From positions 1 to 5,334 of the forward strand of contig JAPPFU010000151.1 of assembly GCA_028875085.1 (NCBI GenBank): DNA of 5,334 nt, given 5' to 3'. The stretch comes from Chloroflexota bacterium. GTDB taxonomy: Bacteria > Chloroflexota > Dehalococcoidia > Lucifugimonadales > Australimonadaceae. Shown here in pieces: positions 1 through 5,334 of this stretch. Within the stretch, counting starts at the first letter, position 1. Each line of letters opens with the position of its first letter. A model generated the notes under the pieces. It did not search any database and was not told the DNA's origin. It saw only the letters and a program-made list of their open reading frames with translations. The position numbers and the translations under genes were made by a program.

Positions 1-1263
1 GACGTACTGGCGACGTGGGCTTCGCACACGAGCCCCAGGCACGCCTCCGCGCGTGTCGAAGACGAGCGTAGCCGTCAGCGGGCCGAGCGCGTTGCTGAAC
101 ATCTGGAAGGGGGTTACGAAGCCGCGGATGACCCCGAAGGAGGCGCGCCCGAAGTAGTTGGCGAAGATGAGATTGGAAAGCAGCAGCGAACTGGAGAAGA
201 AGAGGCCGTGGACGAGGGCGAAGACGATGCCCAGCAGGAAGTCCTGCACCTGAGTCAGCAGCGCCATACCCGCGCCCATGCCGAAGAGCACAACGGCGAG
301 CAGCAGGCGCGAGGGGAAGCGGTCGGCCAAGGTGCCCCACATCAAGGTAGTGGGGATGCCTACGTACGACCACAGGCTGACGATGGCCACGGCTTGGAAG
401 TCGCTCAGACCGCGGTCGGTCAGCAAGGGATACATGTTGAAGTTGATGCCGGCGTTGGTGAAGGTGCTGAGGCTCACGACCACCAGCAGGATGTAGAAGG
501 CGCGCGTCCGCAGCGTCTGGCGGAGCGTGAAGGAGCGCTCGGACGCGGCCTCGGCGCGCTGCTCCGCGGGACGCTCTTCGGCGGGCAGCGAGCGCAGGTC
601 GCCGTCCGGCGTAAGGCCCACGTCCTCGGGGCGACGCCGCAAGAAGGCGCTGGTCGGCGCCAGCGTCAACCCCCATGTGATGAGGCCGAGGGAGACGATG
701 GCGGAGCGCCAACCTAGTCCGCCCACCAATCGCTCGGTAACCAGGGGCATGGCGCCTGCACCGACGCGCTGGCCCATCGCCGCCAGCGCCGAAGCGCGCC
801 CCCGCCGGTTGATGAACCACTTGGGGATGACCACGTTGTTGCTCAGGTTCAGCGCGCCCTGGAGGATGAGGCGGGTGCTGATGAGGATGGCGTAGAACTG
901 CCACAGGCTGTGGATGGAGCCCATGGCGATCATCAAGCCGCCCATAGCGAAGAAGCCGATGAACATCACCCAGCGCGGCCCGAAGCGGTCGATGAGCGGG
1001 CCGACGAGCACTGCGGCAAGACCTCCGAGGATGGTGCCGATGGCGGAGGCGCCGATGAAGGTGGAGCGCGTCCAGCCGAACTCTGCCGTTACGGGCTTGA
1101 GCAGGACGCTCAACACCTGGTTCTGCTGCGTGGTGGAGGCGATGCGCGAGAGCGCGATGACGGCTACGACCACCCAGCCGTAGAAGAAGCGCGCGGCGCG
1201 GAAGGGGCGTGGAACGGAGGAGACGGGCGCGTTGCGGAGCGGGGAGTGCGGTTGCTCGCTAAC
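1..1263 (-). CDS. MCT-type major facilitator superfamily transporter (3' end beyond the window)
   Basis: This is an inner-membrane secondary transporter, probably for a monocarboxylate or related organic acid. It is open to the left edge, with about 421 codons visible. The N-terminus has the FFYGWVVV signature (residues 26-33) typical of the MCT/oxalate-formate antiporter branch. MFS motif A follows at residues 88-97 (GPLIDRFGPR), with a weaker copy in the second half (GTLADRF). Successive hydrophobic segments are separated by a central hydrophilic loop rich in Glu, Arg and Ala. It follows the CoA-transferase with essentially no gap, so it is probably translated from the same mRNA. The start is odd: an in-frame TAG at 1273-1275 excludes anything upstream, and no ATG, GTG or TTG occurs before GTG at 1173, which lies inside the first membrane segment. 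A good AGGAG at 1270-1274 sits 6 nt before GTT (1261-1263), where I place the start. The last 15 or so residues turn Arg/Pro-rich and may be out of frame. The family call is firm; the substrate is unknown. Confidence 0.82.
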
Positions 1264-2419
1264 CGGACGCTCCTAGCCAGTCGGCGAATACCTCGCGCGT
1301 GTGCTCGCCGAGCCTGGGGGAGGCGCCGGCGGGGCCGGTCTCGGCGCGGGAGAAGCGGAAGGGCGTGTTGGCCACCGGCCATGAGCCCAACTCGGCGTGG
1401 GGAATCTCGACGATCATGCCCCGCGCCGCCACCTGCGGGTCGCGCGTCAATTCCTCGACGTTGGTGACGGGGCCGACGGGCACGCCCGCGTCGCGCAGAC
1501 GCTCCAGCCATTCGGCGGTGGGGCGCTCGAGGAAGGCGGCGTCGAGCGCTGCCTCCAGTTCGGGGCGGTGTTCGACGCGCAGGCGGTTGGTGGCGAAGCG
1601 CGCGTCGTCGGCCAGGGCCGGGCGTTCGAGCGCCTCGGCGAAGCGCCGCCACAGCGCGGAGTCGTCGGACAGCAGCGCAACGACGACGTAGCCGTCCGCC
1701 GTGCGGAAGGTCTGGAACGGCGCGGCGGCGGCGTGGCGCGAGCCGATAGGCTCGGGGACTGCGCCGGTGGCGAAGTAGCGTCCGATGGGGTTCTCCATCA
1801 GCGTTACTTGGCTGTCCAGCATCGAGATATCGAGGTATTGGCCCTCGCCGGTGGCGTTGCGTTGGTGGAGCGCGGCGGCGATGGAGAGGGCGGCAAAGAG
1901 ACCAGCCAGGCTGTCGCCCAGGGATACGCCCGGGCGCAACGGCTCACCGTCGGGTTCGCCCGTAACGCTCATCAGCCCGCCCATGCCCTGGACGATGGCG
2001 TCGAGGGCGGGAAGCTGGGCGTAGGGGCCCTCCTGCCCGAATCCGGAGATGGAAGCGTAGATGAGGCGTGGATTCAACGGCGCGAGCGCGGCGTAGTCCA
2101 GCTCCACGCGCGCCATCGCGCCCGGCGTGTAGTTCTCCACCAGCACGTCGGCGCGCTCAACGAGGCGCAGGAAATCGCTGCGCCCGGCGGGGTCGAACAC
2201 ATCAAGTCCGACGCTGCGCTTGCCCCTGTTCACGCTCACGAAGTAGGAGGTGTCCTCCGCGCCGACGGTAGGGCCGAGACGCCGCGCCAAGTCCCCGCCC
2301 GGCGGTCGCTCGACCTTGACCACGTCGGCGCCCAGGTCGGCAAGCAGCATCGTGCAGAAGGGGCCGGACAGGATCCGGCTCAGGTCGAGCACCTTAACGC
2401 CGTGGAGCGGGCCGGGCAT
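1259..2419 (-). CDS. CaiB/BaiF family (class III) CoA-transferase
   Basis: This cytosolic enzyme of 386 residues moves CoA from an acyl-CoA donor to a carboxylic acid, activating it for catabolism. The length is normal for the family (about 380-430). The N-terminal region shows the classic pattern: LDLSRILSGPFCTMLLADLGADVVKVE (residues 11-37, quoted as a motif region only), then NRGKRS (64-69) and ADVLVENYTPG (90-100). SGFGQEGPY follows at 125-133. The expected catalytic aspartate is Asp169 in the VSLGDS motif, the same position as in formyl-CoA transferase. A C-terminal part with GVPVGPV and LGEHT matches the family end. The ATG at 2417-2419 gives the canonical MPGPLHGVKVLDLS start; no clear Shine-Dalgarno precedes it. 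It lies 27 nt after the aldo/keto reductase stop and directly abuts the transporter, so co-transcription is likely. The acid substrate and CoA donor are unknown; formyl-, carnitine-, succinyl- and racemase-type (AMACR) members share these motifs. Confidence 0.93.
   Translation of the reverse strand: MPGPLHGVKVLDLSRILSGPFCTMLLADLGADVVKVERPPGGDLARRLGPTVGAEDTSYFVSVNRGKRSVGLDVFDPAGRSDFLRLVERADVLVENYTPGAMARVELDYAALAPLNPRLIYASISGFGQEGPYAQLPALDAIVQGMGGLMSVTGEPDGEPLRPGVSLGDSLAGLFAALSIAAALHQRNATGEGQYLDISMLDSQVTLMENPIGRYFATGAVPEPIGSRHAAAAPFQTFRTADGYVVVALLSDDSALWRRFAEALERPALADDARFATNRLRVEHRPELEAALDAAFLERPTAEWLERLRDAGVPVGPVTNVEELTRDPQVAARGMIVEIPHAELGSWPVANTPFRFSRAETGPAGASPRLGEHTREVFADWLGASG
1270..1274 (-). 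promoter_or_regulatory. Shine-Dalgarno sequence of the MFS gene
   Basis: AGGAG on the minus strand lies inside the last codons of the CoA-transferase. It is followed by a 6-nt spacer and then GTT AGC GAG CAA, which opens the transporter frame. The spacing is ideal for a start at 1261-1263, although GTT is not a normal start codon. This site is the reason for placing the start there rather than at GTG 1173. Confidence 0.5.
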
Positions 2420-2446
2420 AAGCGCGGAAGAGCGCCGCGGCGGGCG

Positions 2447-3463
2447 CTAGCCCCTCGCGGCCTGGTTGGCGGCGAGGCCGGCGCGCGCGCCGACGCCGCC
2501 CGCCGAGCCGTCCACCACCTCGCCGGAGCCGTCCCAAGCGGCGATGCGGTTCACCTCGGCGACCTCGTCGTCGGTTAGCGTCCACGCGGCGGCGTTCACG
2601 TTGGCCTCGATCTGGGCGGGGCTGCTCGTGCCGGCGATGACGCTCGGGATGGCCTGCTGCGCGAGGAGCCAGCCGAAGGCGAGCTCGAGGACGCTGCGAT
2701 TGCGCTCGGCGCAGAAGGCCTCCAACTGAGCGAGGATGGCCTCGTTCCGCTCGTTCCGCGTCTTGGCGATGATGCCGCTGCCCTCGGCGCCGCGCGAGCC
2801 GGGCGGGGGCGCCTCGCCGGGGCGGTACTTGCCCGTTAGAAATCCGCCGCCGAGCGGGAAGTAGGGGAGGAAGGCGACGTTGAAGCGGCGGCAGTAGGGC
2901 AGGATCTCCAACTCCACGTGGCGGCGCAGGATGTTGTAGTGGTTCTGCGCCGACACCATGCGCGGCCAGTCGTTGTGCTCGGCGACGGCATTGGTTACCG
3001 CGTGGCGCCACGCGCCGTAGTTGCTCTCGCCCAAATAGCGCGCCTTGCCCTGCTCCACCAGCTGCGCCAGCGGCTCCATGATCTCCTCCTCAGGGATGGA
3101 GGGGTCGGGCTGATGGATCTGGTATAGGTCGATGTGGTCGGTCTGCAGTTTGGCCAGGCTCTCGTCGCAAGAGTCGAGGATGTGCTGGCGGACGCTCACC
3201 CCCTCCTTGCGGTTGCGCATGGCGAACTTGGTGGCGATGATCATCTCGTCGCGCCGCCCCTTGAGCGCGTTGCCGATGAAGGTCTCGCTGTGTCCCTCGC
3301 CGTAGCCGATAGCCGTGTCGAGGAAGTTCACGCCTAGCTCGAGGGCGCGATCGATGTTGGCGGCCGTCTGCTCCTGGTCAAGGCGCGGGGGGCCGTAGAC
3401 GTTGCCGCCGAGTCCCACGACGGAGACGTGGAGGTCGGTGTCCGCAATCTGTCGGTATTCCAT
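2447..3463 (-). CDS. Aldo/keto reductase
   Basis: This is an NAD(P)H-dependent oxidoreductase of 338 residues with a TIM-barrel fold. It reduces carbonyls to alcohols or runs the reverse reaction. The full catalytic tetrad is visible: Asp49 and Tyr54 in FLDTAIGYG, Lys79 in IATKFA, and His117 in DLYQIHQPDP. YLGESNYG (strand 6 region) and SVIAGTSSPAQIEAN (cofactor-binding region near residue 290) match the family, closest in style to the YajO/PdxI/GSP69-like group. The last 25 or so residues are a Gly/Ala-rich tail beyond the usual end. The start is ATG at 3461-3463 (MEYRQIADTDLHVS), preceded by GAGG with an 8-nt spacer. The frame stays open further upstream to 3622, but that part is arbitrary Pro/Arg-rich sequence and the barrel begins at MEYRQ. 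It is the first gene of a probable three-gene operon with the CoA-transferase and transporter. Its substrate is unknown. Confidence 0.93.
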   Translation of the reverse strand: MEYRQIADTDLHVSVVGLGGNVYGPPRLDQEQTAANIDRALELGVNFLDTAIGYGEGHSETFIGNALKGRRDEMIIATKFAMRNRKEGVSVRQHILDSCDESLAKLQTDHIDLYQIHQPDPSIPEEEIMEPLAQLVEQGKARYLGESNYGAWRHAVTNAVAEHNDWPRMVSAQNHYNILRRHVELEILPYCRRFNVAFLPYFPLGGGFLTGKYRPGEAPPPGSRGAEGSGIIAKTRNERNEAILAQLEAFCAERNRSVLELAFGWLLAQQAIPSVIAGTSSPAQIEANVNAAAWTLTDDEVAEVNRIAAWDGSGEVVDGSAGGVGARAGLAANQAARG

Positions 3464-3499
3464 AGGTGTTGCCTCGTTCCGGGCTGGGGTGCATGGAGC

Positions 3500-3529
3500 A
3501 CTATATGCCCGCAGGGGCGGATAGGCCAA
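3500..3529 (-). promoter_or_regulatory. Possible sigma-70-type promoter for the aldo/keto reductase operon
   Basis: On the minus strand, TTGGCC (3524-3529) is separated by 18 nt from TATAGT (3500-3505), a fair -35/-10 pair. Transcription would start near 3493, giving a leader of about 30 nt before the ATG at 3463. This is the only AT-rich spot in the intergenic region. This is a visual match only, and promoter consensus in the unknown host may differ. Confidence 0.4.
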
Positions 3530-3556
3530 CCTGGGCCGGCAGTCCATCCTGCGATT

Positions 3557-3581
3557 CCTCTCAGGGTGAACGGATGAGAGG
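3557..3581. repeat. Perfect 7-bp inverted repeat in the divergent intergenic region
   Basis: CCTCTCA (3557-3563) and TGAGAGG (3575-3581) are exact reverse complements around an 11-nt spacer, GGGTGAACGGA. It lies between the divergent aldo/keto reductase and DUF427 genes, upstream of the minus-strand promoter candidate and 77 nt before the DUF427 start. It could be an operator, a leader hairpin, or a degenerate copy of a dispersed palindromic repeat: the CTCAGGGTGAACGG core resembles intergenic repeats I recall from several environmental genomes. It has no T-tract, so it is not a standard terminator. Confidence 0.5.
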
Positions 3582-3643
3582 CAGTCGACAGGCGGCGGCG
3601 CGGGTGGTAGCGTGCGGAGCACAGTTCAGCGCCGGGCGAGGCG

Positions 3644-3650
3644 AAAGGAG
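3644..3650 (+). promoter_or_regulatory. Ribosome binding site of the DUF427 gene
   Basis: AAAGGAG followed by a 7-nt spacer and GTG at 3658-3660. This strong site fixes the start at the GTG. It rules out the more upstream ATG in the same frame at 3466, which would overlap the 5' part of the divergent operon's leader and add sequence with no family similarity. Confidence 0.8.
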
Positions 3651-3657
3651 ACGACCA

Positions 3658-4452
3658 GTGACCCAAGCCTTCCAAGCCCACAAGACCGGTTCCTCCGAGG
3701 TGGACGAGCACCGCGCCTTCATGGAGCCGGTCAACCGCCGGGTGCGCGTCATGTTCGGCGGCGAGACCATCGCCGACAGCGACGCCGTGCTGCTGATGCA
3801 CGAGACGAAGCACTTGCCCGTCTACTACTTCCCGATGGACGACGTGCGCATGGACCTGATGGAGGCCACCGACCGCAGCACTCACTGACCGATCAAGGGA
3901 GACGCTCAGTACTGGAGCGTCAAGGTCGGCGACCGCGTCGAGGTCAACGCGGTCTGGTGCTACCCCGAGCCGCTCGAGGGAACGGTCGACGTCCGCGAAT
4001 ACGTCGCCTTCTACTGGAACAAGATGGACGCGTGGTACGAGGAGGACGAGGAAGTGTTCGTCCATGCCAAAGACCCGTACAAGCGGGTGGACGCATTCCC
4101 CACCTCTCGCCGCGTGCAGGTTACGCTCAACGGCGAGACGCTCGCCGACACGACCCGCGCCGTGCTCCTGACGGAGACGGGCTTGCCCCGCCGCTTCTAC
4201 ATCCCCAAGTCGGACGTGGCGCCAGGCGTCCTCTCGCCCAGCGACCACGTTACGCAGTGCCCCTACAAGGGCGAGGCGCACTACTACAACGTCACCGCCG
4301 GAGGCGAAACGGTGGAGAACCTCGCCTGGTTCTACCGCTACCCCACGCCCGCTTGCGCGCCCATCGCCAACCACCTGTGCTTCCCCCAGGGCAAGGTGGA
4401 CCTGTACGTGGACGGCCAGTTGGAGGAGAAGCCGCAGACGCGCTGGGACTGA
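3658..4452 (+). CDS. Tandem DUF427 (PF04248) protein, candidate selenoprotein with in-frame UGA at codon 77
   Basis: This protein of 264 residues is read through TGA 3886-3888. It contains two DUF427 units that align with a constant offset of 124 residues: RRVRVMFGGETIAD (from Arg27) with RRVQVTLNGETLAD (from Arg151), and THxPIKGDAQYWSV (75-88) with TQCPYKGEAHYYNV (199-212). Between the units is the family motif VAFYWNKMDAWYEEDEEVF. The biochemical role of the family is not established to my knowledge, so no function is assigned. The TGA replaces the Cys of the CPxKG motif in unit 1, whereas unit 2 keeps Cys201. After the TGA the frame continues unbroken with family-like sequence to TGA 4450-4452. 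Cys101 (VWCYPEP) follows 24 residues after position 77; Cys233 and Cys241 lie in unit 2. The start is GTG with a strong ribosome site. A split call would give 3658-3888 (76 residues) and 4024-4452 (142 residues) and lose codons 77-122. Alternatives are a recent nonsense mutation in a pseudogene or a base error. DUF427 identity is near certain; selenocysteine is likely but unproven. Confidence 0.78.
3886..3928 (+). promoter_or_regulatory. Candidate bacterial SECIS element including the UGA codon
   Basis: Twelve nt after the UGA, GACGCTC (3901-3907) pairs perfectly with GAGCGTC (3915-3921) around the loop AGTACTG (3908-3914), which has G at position 2 and contains GU. An alternative register pairs C3907-G3914 and A3908-T3913, bulges G3915 and leaves a GUAC tetraloop. 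A lower stem can form between GACC (3887-3890) and GGTC (3924-3927), so the UGA sits in the base of the structure as in E. coli fdhF. The UGA-to-stem distance is close to that of fdhF (about 11 nt). In bacteria such an element, bound by SelB, directs Sec insertion. The segment is also coding (DAQYWSV), so pairing and protein constraint overlap. Folding is by eye only. Confidence 0.6.
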
Positions 4453-4459
4453 GGGGACA

Positions 4460-4476
4460 GAGGGCGCTGCGCTCTC
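4460..4476. terminator. Short hairpin between convergent genes, possible weak bidirectional terminator
   Basis: The 25-nt gap between the DUF427 stop and the dioxygenase stop holds a 6-bp stem (4460-4465 with 4471-4476, one G-T pair) around a 5-nt loop. It is placed where a shared terminator would be, but there is no T-tract on either side and the stem is short. Confidence 0.25.
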
Positions 4477-4477
4477 G

Positions 4478-5323
4478 CTACGACGGGATATCCCCGCGCA
4501 GCGTGATGCGGTGCATCTCGCGGCGGTAGCCGTTGTAGTCGTTGACGGGGTTGTGGAGCGTGCAGCGGTTGTCCCAGAAGGCAAGGGAGCCCGGTTCCCA
4601 GCGGAAGCGGCAGGTGAACTCGGGACGCACCTGATGCTCGTGCAGGTAGCGCAGCAGCGGCGCGCTCTCCTCCTCCGTCATATCGGCGAACCGCGCCGTG
4701 TGGGCGATGTTCACGTAGAGCGCCTTGCGCCCCGTCTCGGGGTGCGTGCGAATCACGGGGTGCTCCGCCGTGTACTCGGGCCGCGCCTCCTTGCGCCCGA
4801 AGTCGCGGATCAGGTCCTCCCGCGTCCGAGAGGTGTCCGCCTTGGCGGAGGTGGCGACCGCCCGCAGGCCGCTCAGCAGGCGCTTCATGCCGTCGGAGAG
4901 GGCGTCGTACGCGGCGTAGGCATTGGCGAAGAGCGTGTCGCCGCCGAAGGGCGGAACCTCGCGCGCTAGGAGCATCGTGCCCATCGGCGGGCGCTCGAGG
5001 TAACTGGTGTCGGTGTGCCAGATGCCCCCGAAGTTGACCGTCTCGTCCTTTTGCTTGATGACCGGCGTGATGTCGGGGTAGTCGGGCAACCCCTCGAGGA
5101 ACGGGTACTCGCTCACCTCGCCGAACTGGGTCGCGAAGTCGAGGTATTGAGCCGAGGTGATGTGCTGGTCGCGCAGGAAGACGACGTTGTGGCGCAGCAG
5201 GGCGCGGCGAATCTCGGCGAGGGCCTGAGCATCGAGGCCCTCGCCGATGTACGCCCCGCCGATCTCGGCACCGAGCGAGCCCGCTATCGGGCGGACGCTG
5301 ATGCGCTCGTAGTCCTGCTGCAT
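4478..5323 (-). CDS. TauD/TfdA family Fe(II)/2-oxoglutarate-dependent dioxygenase
   Basis: This cytosolic oxygenase of 281 residues (E. coli TauD has 283) couples 2-oxoglutarate decarboxylation to hydroxylation of a substrate, often releasing sulfite, glyoxylate or a similar leaving group. The iron ligands are visible: His103 and Asp105 in WHTDTSY, and His257 in FWDNRCTLHNPVNDY. The 2-oxoglutarate-binding arginine is Arg272 in REMHRITLRGD, 15 residues after the distal His exactly as in TauD. Other family features are IRRALLRHNVVFLRDQ (38-53), FGEVSEYPF (67-75) and PPFGGDTLFAN. The ATG at 5321-5323 is preceded by AGG with an 8-nt spacer, so the gene is complete. It is convergent with the DUF427 gene, 25 nt apart, and starts 11 nt from the right edge, so any operon partners lie beyond the window. 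All catalytic residues are present and it should be active. The substrate (sulfonate, sulfate ester, aryloxyacid or other) cannot be read from sequence. Confidence 0.95.
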   Translation of the reverse strand: MQQDYERISVRPIAGSLGAEIGGAYIGEGLDAQALAEIRRALLRHNVVFLRDQHITSAQYLDFATQFGEVSEYPFLEGLPDYPDITPVIKQKDETVNFGGIWHTDTSYLERPPMGTMLLAREVPPFGGDTLFANAYAAYDALSDGMKRLLSGLRAVATSAKADTSRTREDLIRDFGRKEARPEYTAEHPVIRTHPETGRKALYVNIAHTARFADMTEEESAPLLRYLHEHQVRPEFTCRFRWEPGSLAFWDNRCTLHNPVNDYNGYRREMHRITLRGDIPS

Positions 5324-5334
5324 GGCGTCAGCCT

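Noticed and set aside
208..1467. Several plus-strand open frames opposite the transporter
   Set aside because: The minus strand encodes a clear MFS protein here with membrane helices and motif A. The plus-strand products are His/Gln/Gly/Ala-rich shadows.
1397..2578. Long plus-strand open frame (393 codons) opposite the CoA-transferase
   Set aside because: It is antisense to a gene with clear family motifs and a catalytic Asp. The product is Arg/Gly/Ala/Val-rich without a recognisable domain, as expected for a shadow frame in GC-rich DNA.
3886..3888. Stop codon reassignment (TGA read as Trp or Gly)
   Set aside because: The TGA aligns with Cys, not Trp or Gly. It is the only in-frame TGA in the five genes, TGG is used normally for Trp, and the gene terminates with TGA at 4450-4452.
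3924..3934. GGTC-GGC-GACC mini hairpin just after the SECIS candidate
   Set aside because: The stem is only 4 bp with a 3-nt loop and would compete with the lower stem that includes the UGA. It is too small to call on its own.
3886..4024. Two separate genes, one ending at 3888 and one starting at ATG 4024
   Set aside because: The 45 codons between the TGA and the ATG encode conserved DUF427 sequence (KGDAQYWSV, NAVWCYPEPLEG, VAFYW) in the same frame. No ribosome site precedes ATG 4024, and it falls inside the conserved NKMDAWYEEDEEVF motif.
3334..4584. Long minus-strand open frame (416 codons) across the DUF427 gene and both its neighbours' ends
   Set aside because: It runs through the ends of the aldo/keto reductase and the dioxygenase and opposite the DUF427 gene, with low-complexity Val/His/Asp-rich content. 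It is an antisense shadow, although its openness might lead an annotator to miss the DUF427 gene.

Overview
The window is a compact, GC-rich stretch (about two thirds G+C by eye) of bacterial chromosome. Five protein-coding genes fill nearly all of it. No RNA genes, insertion sequences or CRISPR are visible. The mix of families (CaiB/BaiF CoA-transferase, MCT-type major facilitator, aldo/keto reductase, TauD/TfdA dioxygenase, tandem DUF427 protein) is typical of uncultivated, organic-compound-degrading soil or marine bacteria. Chloroflexota (SAR202/Dehalococcoidia-like) is one plausible host, but the sequence alone does not settle this.

Layout: on the minus strand, from about 3463 down to the left edge, lies a probable three-gene operon: aldo/keto reductase (3463-2447), CoA-transferase (2419-1259) and an MCT-type MFS transporter (from about 1263 off the left edge). 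A 194-bp divergent intergenic region (3464-3657) carries a plausible minus-strand promoter and a perfect 7-bp inverted repeat. On the plus strand, 3658-4452 encodes a two-domain DUF427 protein. Convergent to it, on the minus strand, is a complete TauD/TfdA-type Fe(II)/2-oxoglutarate dioxygenase (5323-4478).

The main discovery is in the DUF427 gene. Its reading frame is interrupted by one TGA (3886-3888) and then continues in the same frame, with well-conserved family sequence, for another 187 codons. The TGA falls exactly where the second DUF427 repeat of the same protein has the Cys of its CPxKG motif (Cys201). It is followed, 12 nt later, by a perfect 7-bp stem with a 7-nt loop containing GU, which is the position and shape of a bacterial SECIS element. 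The equivalent place in the Cys-containing second repeat has no such hairpin. I read this as a candidate selenoprotein (Sec77) of a family I do not know to contain selenocysteine. A nonsense mutation or a base-call error remains the main alternative. Conventional gene calling would split it into two fragments.

Functionally, the minus-strand genes look like uptake (MFS), CoA activation (CoA-transferase) and carbonyl reduction or oxidation (aldo/keto reductase) of an unidentified organic acid. The dioxygenase could supply an oxidative cleavage or hydroxylation step. The substrate cannot be named from this window.
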